Source: Pseudidiomarina indica
Lineage (GTDB): Bacteria; Pseudomonadota; Gammaproteobacteria; Enterobacterales; Alteromonadaceae
DNA length: 64,000 bases
Assembly: GCF_900104245.1 (NCBI RefSeq)
Contig: NZ_FMXN01000008.1
Span: 53,833-117,832 of the forward strand
Reading direction: 5' to 3'
Of this stretch, positions 38,053 through 47,700 are shown piece after piece; within the stretch, counting starts at the first letter, position 1, and the number at the start of each line of letters is the position of its first letter. A program made the translations under genes and the position numbers. The notes under the pieces are model-generated. The model searched no databases. It was given only the letters and a program-made list of their open reading frames with translations, and had not been told where the DNA came from.

Positions 38053-39099
38053 CTACTTTTTTTCCTGCGCAGCTTGGGCTTCAGCAGTAGCAGCTTGGTT
38101 GAGGCGTTTGTCCCAACGCTGTTGAGCGTAGCGACGTAGGCTTGGAATGGTATCTGTTTCGTCCATGATGGGTTGCCCCAAAATGGTTTCAATAATGTCT
38201 TCCAGCGTGATCACACCCATCCAGGTGCCATGCTCGTCAAACACCAAGGCCATGTGCTGACGTTTTTCTAAGAACAACCGCAACACTTGCTCGATATTGA
38301 CTGTTTCTGAGACCACTTCGGTCTCGCGCGCGAGCTCCAAAATAGTGCTGGACTTGTCGGCTTCCCACAGCTCATTGCGCAACACAATCCCGTGTGGAAC
38401 TTCATCGGCGTCAATGATTGGGAATCGTGAATAAGGCAGCTGCTTGGCACGCTGTAAAAACTCATCGACCGTCTCTTCTGGGCGAACCGATTCACAGACG
38501 GTGCGAGGGGTCATCACGTCGCGTACGCGCACGTTATGCAAATCTAACACGTTGCCAATCACACGGCGTTCTTCTGGATCGATAATTTGCTGTTCGTGCC
38601 CGAGCGTTGCAAGTGCCTTAATTTCTGAACGCACATCCACGTATTCAGCTCCACCAATGCGCTTGGTGATTTGATCCGATAACCAAACAAATGGCCGCAG
38701 GATGTTGATCATGACGTTTAAGGTGGCCGGCAGAATCGGAGCCAACTCACGCCAGAATTTTGCTCCAATGGTTTTGGGTAAAATTTCAGAGAATACGAGG
38801 ATTAACACGGTCATGACTGCCGAAGCGAGGGCCAAGTAGCCATCGCCAAAAACCACCCCAACTTGAGCACCGACTCCTGCTGCACCAGCAGTGTGGGCAA
38901 CTGTATTCAGCGTCAATATGGCAGCCAATGGCCGGTCAATATTGGTTTTCAATTGCTGCAAACGCGCATGAAGCTTAGGCCGCTGTTCTTTTAGCTGGGC
39001 AATATAGCTAGGCGTAATGGAAAGTAGAGCTGCTTCTAAAATCGAGCAAATGAATGAAACTGCAATTGCAGTAATCGCAAATACAATGAGAAGTATCAT
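38053..39099 (-). CDS. CNNM-CBS domain transporter-like protein
   Basis: A 348 aa inner-membrane protein with a CNNM (DUF21) transmembrane domain (about 1-165, with ILEAALLSITPSYIAQLK and LVFSEILPKTIGAKF). Two CBS domains (about 190-315, starting VRDVMTPRTVCESV and ending MGVITLEDIIETILGQ) follow. It lacks the C-terminal CorC_HlyC domain of larger relatives. Family members are linked to magnesium or cobalt export. A minus-strand partner of typA is common in Alteromonadales. Confidence 0.9.
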   Translation of the reverse strand: MILLIVFAITAIAVSFICSILEAALLSITPSYIAQLKEQRPKLHARLQQLKTNIDRPLAAILTLNTVAHTAGAAGVGAQVGVVFGDGYLALASAVMTVLILVFSEILPKTIGAKFWRELAPILPATLNVMINILRPFVWLSDQITKRIGGAEYVDVRSEIKALATLGHEQQIIDPEERRVIGNVLDLHNVRVRDVMTPRTVCESVRPEETVDEFLQRAKQLPYSRFPIIDADEVPHGIVLRNELWEADKSSTILELARETEVVSETVNIEQVLRLFLEKRQHMALVFDEHGTWMGVITLEDIIETILGQPIMDETDTIPSLRRYAQQRWDKRLNQAATAEAQAAQEKK

Positions 39100-39155
39100 G
39101 GGTTAATAAAGTAGCCGAAACAGCTTCTATTTTGGCAGACTATCTTTGTTTACAC

Positions 39156-39187
39156 AACAAAAAAAGCCGCTCGAAAAGAGCGGCTTT
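39156..39187 (-). terminator. Intrinsic terminator of the TonB receptor gene
   Basis: On the minus strand AAAGCCGCTC, loop TTTTC, GAGCGGCTTT is a perfect 10-bp stem followed by a run of T, 24 bases past the receptor stop codon. Confidence 0.9.
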
Positions 39188-39210
39188 GGAAGGCTAATTT
39201 ATTAGATAAA

Positions 39211-41550
39211 TTAGAAGCTATAGTTAGCGGAGAACCAGAAGCTACGAGCGCGTTCAGCCGTGTTGTAGTCCGGTGAACATAAGTACTCGACTTCGTTCTC
39301 CGCCAGCAAGCAGCTACGGCTTGATAAGTCAGTATCTAGCAAGTTGTTGATCCGAGCACGGAGCGTCCAAGCGTCATTGACACGGTAGGTCGCACCCAAG
39401 TGCATTAACTCATACGACTTGTAATACTCAGACACAGTTTCTGGACCTTCTGGACCCATCACGTTCGCGGTACCACGGAAGCGTTCGCCACGAATTTCAG
39501 CACGTAAGTCTAAGCTTAAACGATCCGTGACCAAGTAGGTGAGTGACGCGTTCGCCATGTGGCGTGGGGTGTTCACCAAAGGCAAGCCTTTGTCGGCACC
39601 ACTGCGCACTTCACTGTCAGTAAAGGTGTAGTTTGCTGTGACCGTCCACGCATCATTGATATCGTACGCAGAGTAGACCTCAACCCCTTGGGTGACTGCT
39701 TTGTCGACGTTCGCTAACTGGCTGAAATAGTCATAGCCTAAATCCAACCAACCTTCACCGATATCTACACAAGGCTGACCTGGGTTTGCGATCTCACAGT
39801 TCGGCGCTGTATCTTGGTTGATGATTTTGTCATCAAATTCGTTGTAGAACACGGTGAGGTTAGCGGTGAAATTGGTTGCGTTGTCGTAATACACCGCAGC
39901 TTCATAGTTAATACTGGTTTCTGGTTGCAGATCTGGCGTACCTACCATCGGAATCACACCTTGACGACCGAAACCGGTAATCCCAGGGAATAAATCGTTT
40001 GGCTTCGGTGCTTTATAACCGGTGCTCACGCCCCCTTTCACGGTCCAATCAGGTGAGATGGTGTAGTTCAGGTAGACCCGCGGACTCCATTGGCCACCGA
40101 AAATGTTGTGGTGGTCATAACGAGCACCAGCGGTGACGGTTAAATCATCGGTTGCGTCGTAGCTGGTTTCAGCAAACACTGCAACTTGACGGTGATCTTG
40201 CGTGGTTCCTTCTAGGTAATCTTCGCCATAGAAACCGAACACACCATCTTCCATCGAAACGTCAAAATATTGACCGCCCAATACAACTTTGCTGCGGGCA
40301 AAGTTCATTTCAAAGGAGGTGTCATAAATCCAGTTGGTGAGTTCCAACGGACGATTTGGACGAGGTAAAAAGTTCGCTTCAATTTCTGCGCGAATGGCGT
40401 CGGTTAATTCCGGCTTACTCTTACCTTGATCTAAAACGGCTTGATCCCAGAGTGCTTGGAATGCAATACGTTCATTCAGTGACAATGGCAATGAACGTCC
40501 TAAGTTTTCACTCACGCTATGGGTAATGCTGTTGCGCCAGGTACCCAAGTCAAAGTTACCGACGTGCGACAGCACCAATTGTTCCCGTTGTACGCGTTGG
40601 TAGGCAGAGTAACCAACCCGAGGCTCAACTAAGCCACCGCCGCCGGCACGCCACATGTTATCTGGTGAATCGAGGGTTCCCACTTGGCTTTTCGTGTTGT
40701 CATAACGTTGCTTGGCAAGGTCGTAGCTTAATGAAAAGCGCTGCTTATCGTTCCAGCTGTAATCTAAGGTTGCGCCATAGTTCCACGATTTACCGCCAAC
40801 AATTTTACGGTCACCGAAGCTGCCGGAATCTTTCCACGTGCTGCCATCTGGTAATGGTAATTCGGTGACATAGCCTGGCTCGCTTGGCTCACGGAAATAG
40901 CCACTGCCGCGTAACGCGACCGAGAGGTTTTCGGTGATTGGACCGGTGACATAAAAATCAACTTTCTGGTCGTTACCGTACTGGTTATCTTCTTGCACCG
41001 TCCCTGCAACTGAAACGTCGCCCATCCAACGGTCTAAGGCACGGCGAGTGATGATGTTAACCACCCCACCAATGGCGTCAGTGCCGTATAAGGTCGACAT
41101 GGGGCCGCGGACGACTTCAATTCGTTCGATAGCAGCCAAGGGTGGCATATACATATATTGGCTGTTGCCGAAGTTATTTGGGCCGATATCACCGGTATCA
41201 TTTTGACGTCGACCGTCAATCAACACCAACGTATACTCGGCTGGCAGGCCACGCATGGTAATGGAGAGGTTGCCGTTTTTGTCTTGGCCTGCGCCAACGT
41301 CAACCCCTTCAATATCACGTAACGCTTCTGCTAAGCCTGAATAGGGTTTCATGGCTAAGTCGTCACGGGTAACGACGGTGACGCTCGCAGGGGCGTCGAT
41401 TACTTTAGTCTCGTAACCCGCTGCAGTAACAACAATACGCTCAATGCGCTTGGTGACATCCATATCGGGCTCTTCAACTGGTTGTGCGTGAGCAGCTACC
41501 CATGGAGCAGCGAGCAGTGCCAGTGTGATTTTTGAAAGGCGAGCGTTCAT
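39211..41550 (-). CDS. TonB-dependent outer-membrane receptor (siderophore type)
   Basis: A 779 aa receptor with a signal peptide (about 1-22, cut after AHA), a TonB-box-like RIVVTAAG, and a plug domain (ASVTVVTRDDLAMKPYSGLAEALRD ... RGPMSTLYGTDAIGGVVNII). A 22-strand barrel ends in FWFSANYSF with terminal Phe. The plug resembles CirA/FepA-like catecholate receptors. Two Fur boxes lie upstream in the divergent control region shared with the PepSY gene, so it is iron-regulated; the exact ligand is unknown. Confidence 0.92.
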   Translation of the reverse strand: MNARLSKITLALLAAPWVAAHAQPVEEPDMDVTKRIERIVVTAAGYETKVIDAPASVTVVTRDDLAMKPYSGLAEALRDIEGVDVGAGQDKNGNLSITMRGLPAEYTLVLIDGRRQNDTGDIGPNNFGNSQYMYMPPLAAIERIEVVRGPMSTLYGTDAIGGVVNIITRRALDRWMGDVSVAGTVQEDNQYGNDQKVDFYVTGPITENLSVALRGSGYFREPSEPGYVTELPLPDGSTWKDSGSFGDRKIVGGKSWNYGATLDYSWNDKQRFSLSYDLAKQRYDNTKSQVGTLDSPDNMWRAGGGGLVEPRVGYSAYQRVQREQLVLSHVGNFDLGTWRNSITHSVSENLGRSLPLSLNERIAFQALWDQAVLDQGKSKPELTDAIRAEIEANFLPRPNRPLELTNWIYDTSFEMNFARSKVVLGGQYFDVSMEDGVFGFYGEDYLEGTTQDHRQVAVFAETSYDATDDLTVTAGARYDHHNIFGGQWSPRVYLNYTISPDWTVKGGVSTGYKAPKPNDLFPGITGFGRQGVIPMVGTPDLQPETSINYEAAVYYDNATNFTANLTVFYNEFDDKIINQDTAPNCEIANPGQPCVDIGEGWLDLGYDYFSQLANVDKAVTQGVEVYSAYDINDAWTVTANYTFTDSEVRSGADKGLPLVNTPRHMANASLTYLVTDRLSLDLRAEIRGERFRGTANVMGPEGPETVSEYYKSYELMHLGATYRVNDAWTLRARINNLLDTDLSSRSCLLAENEVEYLCSPDYNTAERARSFWFSANYSF

Positions 41551-41601
41551 TGATTCTCCTTAATACTTCTGGTTTTAGCGAGACGTTGAATAAGTTGTTG
41601 C

Positions 41602-41622
41602 AAATGATAATGGGTATCATTT
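41602..41622. promoter_or_regulatory. Fur box 1
   Basis: AAATGATA and TATCATTT form a perfect 8-bp dyad around 5 bases. The core TGATAATGGGTATCA matches the 7-1-7 Fur consensus TGATAATNATTATCA at 12 of the 14 defined positions. It is 52 bases before the TonB receptor start. Confidence 0.85.
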
Positions 41623-41640
41623 ATCATGTAAATACCTAAA

Positions 41641-41655
41641 TGATAATTATTCTCA
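41641..41655. promoter_or_regulatory. Fur box 2
   Basis: TGATAATTATTCTCA matches the 7-1-7 Fur consensus at 13 of 14 defined positions, 23 bases before the PepSY-DUF2271 start. With box 1 it covers both divergent promoters. Confidence 0.88.
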
Positions 41656-41678
41656 AATGGTTTATTTGGATGTAATTT

Positions 41679-42794
41679 ATGACTCGGACGAGGGTGCAAT
41701 CACGTCGGAAAAGTGGCTGGCGTGACATCAAAGCATGGCACTGGATTAGTTCTGCAATTTGTTTAACTGCGACATTATTATTTGCGATAACAGGGATCAC
41801 GTTGAACCATGCGAACTTGGTTGAAGCACAACCCGTTAAACAGGTGATTGAAGCGCAACTCCCTGATTCTGTGCTAGAGGAGCTGCAGCACCGTCAGCAG
41901 CAATTGCTCAGCGAGCAAACCATGGCGGAAGGGCCTCTACCAGCGGCATTCACGGCTTGGTATACGCAAGAGTTTGAGCAATCCCTCGCGCGTGCCCAGC
42001 TAGCACAATGGGATAATTTTGAGGCTTATGTAGGAATGCCGCGTGCTGGCGGCGACCGTTGGTTTCGCATTGATTTAGAAACCGGTGAGTTCTATTTAGA
42101 AGATCTCGATCGAGGTTGGATTGCCTATTTCAACGATTTACATAAGGGCCGCAATACCGGTTTTTTCTGGGTATTGATGCTGGATTTATTGGCTGTGATG
42201 ATGGTGGTGTTTACCGTGACAGGACTTATCTTATTAAAGCGTTATGCGAAAGGCCGTAAGAGTACATGGCCGTTGGTGTTAGCAGGGATTATCATTCCTT
42301 GGTTGGTGTTGTTGGTGCCAGCCCATGCACAAGATGCGCAGCCGCGCGCACAGTTGGAGCTCACCATTCCTGAATTGAATGTGGCTGAATACCATCGCCC
42401 TTATATCGCGATTTGGTTAGCGGATGAGCGTCACCAGCGAGTGTTGGATTTAGCCGTATGGTACGACTTAAAGTTGGCCAATAAAGAAGGCGAAAAGTGG
42501 CTGAAAGATATGCGCCAATGGTGGCGTCGTAGTGGCCGTATGGCAACACTCCCAATTGATGGGGTAACCGGTGCAACACGTCGTCCGGGCACCCATGATG
42601 TTCCATTCCCGCAGTTAGTTGAACAATTAAAGCAGCTTCCTGCGGGGCAATACAGTCTTAATGTTGAAGCGGCGCGAGAAGTAGGTGGCCGAGAGCATTT
42701 GCAGCTGCCGTTGACATTGCCCTTGCAGTTACCGCTGGTTGCTGAAGTGAGTGGCCAGTACGAGCTGGGTACCATTCGCCTGACAATTCAATAA
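41679..42794 (+). CDS. PepSY membrane protein fused to DUF2271 domain
   Basis: A 371 aa fusion. The N-terminal half is PepSY_TM: transmembrane helix at about 24-45 with H21 (AWHW) and H44 (LNHA), a periplasmic loop, H155 in NDLHKGR and a second helix at about 160-182. These His residues are those expected to bind haem in ferrisiderophore reductases of the FoxB/PiuB kind. A third hydrophobic stretch ending VPAHA (about 198-213) resembles a signal peptide and leads into a periplasmic DUF2271 domain (YHRPYIAIWLADE, KWLKDMRQWWRRSGR, DGVTGATRRPGTH). Fur box 2 controls it; the DUF4198 gene follows after 17 bases. Confidence 0.85.
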   Translation: MTRTRVQSRRKSGWRDIKAWHWISSAICLTATLLFAITGITLNHANLVEAQPVKQVIEAQLPDSVLEELQHRQQQLLSEQTMAEGPLPAAFTAWYTQEFEQSLARAQLAQWDNFEAYVGMPRAGGDRWFRIDLETGEFYLEDLDRGWIAYFNDLHKGRNTGFFWVLMLDLLAVMMVVFTVTGLILLKRYAKGRKSTWPLVLAGIIIPWLVLLVPAHAQDAQPRAQLELTIPELNVAEYHRPYIAIWLADERHQRVLDLAVWYDLKLANKEGEKWLKDMRQWWRRSGRMATLPIDGVTGATRRPGTHDVPFPQLVEQLKQLPAGQYSLNVEAAREVGGREHLQLPLTLPLQLPLVAEVSGQYELGTIRLTIQ

Positions 42795-42811
42795 ACAGAA
42801 GGATTTCACTG

Positions 42812-43627
42812 ATGAAAAAATTAACGACCGTTGCTGCACTCGTTGCGTTAACCTTTGCCACGGCTGCTGACGCACACCGTGCGTGGATTAAGCCAGACGC
42901 TACCGTGCTTTCTAAAGAAAATGCGTGGGTGACTTTCGACGCAGTGGTATCCAACGAGATCTTTGCGCGTGACCACGTTGCATTTCGCTTAGATGGCATT
43001 ACTGCGTACGCACCCGATGGTTCTGAGATGGCGTTAGAAAATACGCACACCGGACGCTTACGCTCCGTTTTTGATTTACAACTGACCCAGCAAGGCACAT
43101 ACAAAATTGCCTTAGCAAGCACTGCGTTGCAAGCGCGTTGGGTGGATGAGAACGGTGACCGCAAAATGTGGCCAGGCCGTGGCGTGACGCCAAAGCCAGG
43201 TGATTTCGAGCGCATGGTGCCTAAGCAAGCGAAAGACTTAGTTGTATCTGAAGTGTCTCGTCGTGTGGAAACCTACGTGACCAACGGTGCTCCTACCGAC
43301 ACAGTCTTAGCACCGACGAATCGTGGTTTTGAATTAACTCCAATGGTTCACCCAAATGACCTTTATGCTGAAGAAAGTGCCCAGTTCAAGTTAACGTACA
43401 ATGGCGAACCTGCGGTGGGCGCTGAGGTAACCGTTATTAAAGATGGTATGCGCTACCGTGATCAGCAAGGCGAAATCATCGTCCACAGTGATAACAACGG
43501 TGAGTTTGAAATCACTTGGCCTGAAAGCGGTCAATACTTCATGGAAATCAGCTACCAAGACGACCAAGGCAAGGCACCAGCCACCGTTCGCCGAGGCAGC
43601 TACTCAGGCGTGTTTGAAGTACTTTAG
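42812..43627 (+). CDS. DUF4198 periplasmic protein
   Basis: A 271 aa exported protein with a signal peptide (about 1-21, cut near ADA) directly followed by HRAWIKPDATVL, whose leading His resembles the N-terminal metal-binding start of DUF4198/NikM-like proteins. A C-terminal Ig-like beta domain (about 185-271, GEPAVGAEVTVIKDGMRYRD) follows. It is in the Fur-controlled operon with the PepSY-DUF2271 protein. A periplasmic metal-handling role is inferred; the substrate is unknown. Confidence 0.85.
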   Translation: MKKLTTVAALVALTFATAADAHRAWIKPDATVLSKENAWVTFDAVVSNEIFARDHVAFRLDGITAYAPDGSEMALENTHTGRLRSVFDLQLTQQGTYKIALASTALQARWVDENGDRKMWPGRGVTPKPGDFERMVPKQAKDLVVSEVSRRVETYVTNGAPTDTVLAPTNRGFELTPMVHPNDLYAEESAQFKLTYNGEPAVGAEVTVIKDGMRYRDQQGEIIVHSDNNGEFEITWPESGQYFMEISYQDDQGKAPATVRRGSYSGVFEVL

Positions 43628-43667
43628 TTGATTGCGAAATAAAGATGCATCCCACTGATAAGTGATC

Positions 43668-43729
43668 TATAATTTAGCAAAGTGCGAAATATCTAAATTT
43701 TCACCGGGCTGGTTGCTGTTACCGGCCCG
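43668..43729 (+). promoter_or_regulatory. Possible -10 element and leader hairpin before the RND operon
   Basis: A perfect TATAAT at 43668-43673 has no good -35. It is followed by CGGGCTGGT (43705-43713) pairing with ACCGGCCCG (43721-43729), a 9-bp stem with one T-G pair, ending 18 bases before the membrane-fusion gene. It could be a terminator for the DUF4198 gene (no T-tract) or a leader structure. Confidence 0.35.
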
Positions 43730-43747
43730 TATCAGTGAGGTGCCATC

Positions 43748-44722
43748 ATGCTTGGTTCTTATCGGCTTATCGCCGCTCGTATAACGCTACTGATTAGCGT
43801 TATGCTCCCTTCGTTTGGTGCGGCTGCTCAGGCTGCAAGCCATTCCATTCAAATCACCGAAATCAAAGAGTTTATTCAATTACAAGGGCTGGTTGAGGCT
43901 GCTCAACAAGCAACCGTTTCGGCGCAAGTTGCTGGGCGCGTCAATCAAGTTCTGGTGGATGTTGGAGAAGAAGTCGCGGCAGGCAGCCCAATTGTGACCA
44001 TTACTGCGTTGGAACATGATCATGCTGTTTCACAAGCGCAGGCGGAGGTGGCTGCATGGCAGGTAACCTTTGACTTGGAAGCCCAAGAACTAGCGCGTAT
44101 CAGTCGGTTGACGGAGCAGGGCTTAGCCTCCACCGCTGATTTGGATCGGGCGAAAACTCGCTTCGATCATGCCCAAGCGCAATTGCAAGGAGCGCAAGCG
44201 GCGCTGGCTAGTCGTCAAGAACAGCTCAGTTATACGGTCGTGAAAGCCCCCTATTCTGGTATTGTCAGTGCGCGCTGGGTTGAGCCGGGGGAGTTGGTAC
44301 AACCGGGCACGCCCTTAATGTCTGGTTTTTCGCCCCATCACTTGCGAGTTCATGTGGATATACCCAGCAGCTATGGCGCTTTTGTCAAAGCGCATCAGCA
44401 GGCTTGGGTGCATGATGCTGAGCTGGCACGGGTGACCTTATTCCCAACCATTGATAGTGCTTCGGGCACTCTTCGCTTGCGCTTAGACGTGGCGGCAGGA
44501 AGTGACTTGATCCCTGGTCAGTGGGTGCCCGTGCGGGTGCAAGTGGCGGCCCATTCAGGCATTCAGATCCCGCGGCAAGCGGTGCAGCAGCGTGGTGAAC
44601 TACAGCTGGTGAAAATTAAGGATCACGGCTGGCGTGCGGTGCGCCTCGGTACGCAGGAAGGCGATTGGGTGGAAATCATTAGTGGGTTGCAAGCGGGTGA
44701 GGTGATTGAATATGAACACTAA
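43748..44722 (+). CDS. RND efflux periplasmic adaptor (membrane fusion protein)
   Basis: A 324 aa exported adaptor of the HlyD/AcrA family. A signal sequence (about 1-30), a lipoyl-like region (ATVSAQVAGRVNQVLVDVGEEV) and a short alpha hairpin (about 90-150, AELARISRLTEQGLASTADLDRAK-type) are visible. The second lipoyl half (YTVVKAPYSGIVSARWVEPGEL) and a beta-barrel (LRVHVDIPSSYGAFVK) follow. It lacks an N-terminal lipobox Cys. The downstream permease gene begins inside its 3' end. Substrates cannot be told. Confidence 0.92.
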   Translation: MLGSYRLIAARITLLISVMLPSFGAAAQAASHSIQITEIKEFIQLQGLVEAAQQATVSAQVAGRVNQVLVDVGEEVAAGSPIVTITALEHDHAVSQAQAEVAAWQVTFDLEAQELARISRLTEQGLASTADLDRAKTRFDHAQAQLQGAQAALASRQEQLSYTVVKAPYSGIVSARWVEPGELVQPGTPLMSGFSPHHLRVHVDIPSSYGAFVKAHQQAWVHDAELARVTLFPTIDSASGTLRLRLDVAAGSDLIPGQWVPVRVQVAAHSGIQIPRQAVQQRGELQLVKIKDHGWRAVRLGTQEGDWVEIISGLQAGEVIEYEH

Positions 44723-47700
44723 CCGCTTCGGTATTGCAGGTCGCATGGCGGCGTGGGGCGAGCGTTCCCGATTAACGCCTTTATTAGCATTGGTTGGATT
44801 ACTGCTCGGGCTCATTGCCGCGCTGATCACGCCCCGTGAAGAAGAGCCCCAAATTGATGTTACGATGGTTGACGTGGCCGTTCGTTACCCCGGCGCATCA
44901 GTCACCCAGGTTGCAGATCAACTGACCACGCCACTGGAACAACACCTCGCTAAAATGCAGGGCATTAAACATGTTTACTCCGTATCGAACCCCGGCCATG
45001 CGTTGGTGACGGTGCAATTTGACGTGGGCGTGCCCCGCCACGATGCTTTGGCTGAATTGTTTGATACCGTCAGCAGCTGGCAGGCACAGCACCCGCAGTT
45101 TACCCAACCCATCGTGAATGCTCGAGGCATCGATGACGTGCCGATTCTGGCACTCACCGTGACTGCAAATGAACACCACCTTAACGATGTGGCCGATACC
45201 CTCATTGCACCTTTGCAAAACGTCCCCGGGGTACGACAGGTGGAGATATTGGGGGCTGAGCTTGATCAGGTGACGGTGATTTTAGACACCGCGACGTTGA
45301 GCCGAGTGGGGTTGGACTTAACTCAGGTAGCACAAGCGCTGCGGCAGCACAACTATAGTGCTCATGCCGGTTATCGTTTAGCGCAAGGGCAGCAAATTAA
45401 CGTTCAGGTGGGCGGGTTCATTGACAGCGTTGCCCAACTGCGACAGCTTGTTTTAACCACCCATGCAGGAAAACCCGTGCGCTTAGAACAAGTGGCCACA
45501 ATTCAGGAAGGTACTCCGGTTGCCTCTCGCTACGTTTGGCAGAGAAAGGCCGGCGCCGATGCTGAGCCTGCATTAACGCTGACCATTACTAAAAAACCCG
45601 GGGAAAACGCGGTGACAGTGGCGGCCGCTGTATTGGAGCGGTTAAACACCATCCAACAGCAGTGGTTACCAGATGATGTTGAGATCACGGTCACCCGTAA
45701 TTATGGGCAAAGTGCGGATGAAAAAGCGTCAACGTTAATCCAAAAACTTATTTTCGCCACCGGCTCAGTCATGGTGTTAGTGCTGTTTACGCTGGGACGG
45801 CGTGAAGCAGCAGTGGTCGGCGTGGCAGTGGTGCTGACGCTGGCCATGACCTTATTTGCTTCACTGATGTGGGGCTTTACCCTCAACCGTGTTTCTCTGT
45901 TTGCGCTGATTTTTTCCATTGGGATTTTGGTCGATGATGCCATTGTGGTGGTGGAAAACATTCACCGTCATCTGGCCGCAGGGGAGTCCTTAAAAACCAT
46001 CATTCCGCGTGCTGTGGATGAAGTGGGAGGACCCACCATATTGGCTACCTTCACGGTGATTGCTGCATTGCTGCCCATGGCATTTGTGAGCGGGCTGATG
46101 GGGCCTTATATGAGCCCCATCCCCATTAACGCATCGATGGGCATGTTGTTGTCGCTATTGATTGCGTTGACCGTGACACCTTGGTTGGCACAGCGTTGGC
46201 TGCGGGTGGGTGGGACGGAGCAATCGCACTCCCGTGATCAGCGCCTGCGAGGTTGGTATCAACGGCTGATGACACCATTGCTGCAGTCGCGCCGACGTCG
46301 TTATGGCATGGGCGCAGGATTGATTGCGCTGATTGCGATAGCAATGCTGTTGGTTGGCTGGCAAGCGGTGATCTTGAAAATGCTGCCCTTTGATAACAAA
46401 AGTGAACTCAAGTTGGTGGTCGATATGCCCGAAGGGACCCCCCTTGAGCAAACCAATGCCACCCTCATGCAGTTGGCGATTGCTTTGGATAGTGTCGAGG
46501 AAGTGATCGGCACCCAAATATATGCGGGGACCGCTTCACCTATTGGCTTTAATGGGTTGGTGCGGCAGTACTATTTGCGTGAAGCCTCTCATTTAGGAGA
46601 TATTCAAGTGACCCTGGCGCATGCGCGCGAGCGTTCCCGCAGCAGTCATGAGATTGCGCGTGCAATTCGTCCTTTGCTGCAACCCATTGCGGAGGCAGCT
46701 GGCGCCACCTTAAAAGTGGTGGAGGTTCCACCTGGACCGCCGGTGTTAGCCCCGATTGTTGCAGAAGTCTATGGGCCAACGGTTGCCATGCGTGAACAAG
46801 CAGCACGCACGGTCCTCGCCCAGTTTGGCGAGGTGGATGGCATTGTGGATCAAGACACCACCTTAGTCAGTGATGCGGTGGAAGAGGTTTGGGCAATTCA
46901 ACGGGAACGAGCGGCACAGTTAGGGGTGAGTGCGGCGCAAGTGGCGCAGGTGGTAGAAACGGCACTGGCAGGCGTTGCCATCACACATATTGCGGAGCCG
47001 GGGCAGTTACACCCGACCCCGGTGATTGTCAGATTGCCTCCTAGCTGGCAGGGGCAACTATCCCAATTGCAAAGCTTAACCGTCACCAGTGACACCACGG
47101 GGGCAGCCATTCCAATTGCAGAGCTGTTAGAGCGTCAAACCCGCCCTGTCGCGCAGCCCATTTATCATAAGGATTTGCGCCCTGTGATTTACGTCACGGG
47201 TGATATGGCGGGACAGAATGACAGCCCACTGTATGGTTTGTTTGGTGTTGCGGGCCAGCTTGAGCTTCCGCAAAGTTATATCGCACAGCCGAATTTATGG
47301 GATCAAGCCGCGATCAAATGGGATGGCGAGTGGCAAATCACTTACGAAACATTCCGCGATATGGGAATTGCTTATGCGGTGGGGCTATTTTTAATTTATC
47401 TGTTGGTGGTCGCGCACTTTGGGAGCTATCGGACACCCTTGGTCATTATGGCGCCGATTCCCTTAACGCTGATTGGTATTTTGCCGGGGCATGCTTTGCT
47501 CAATGCACAGTTCACGGCCACGTCCATGATTGGCATGATTGCACTGGCCGGTATTATTGTGCGGAACTCGATTTTGTTGGTGGATTTTATTCAAGCGGCA
47601 GTGGATGCAGGCGAACCATTGGAAGAAGCGGTGATTGAAGCAGCAACAGTACGGACAAAACCAATCATTCTTACGGCACTTGCGGCGATGTTAGGAGCTT

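Noticed and set aside
42658..43215. 185-codon open frame on the minus strand
   Set aside because: Antisense to the end of the PepSY fusion and the start of the DUF4198 gene; Ser/Ala-rich shadow product.
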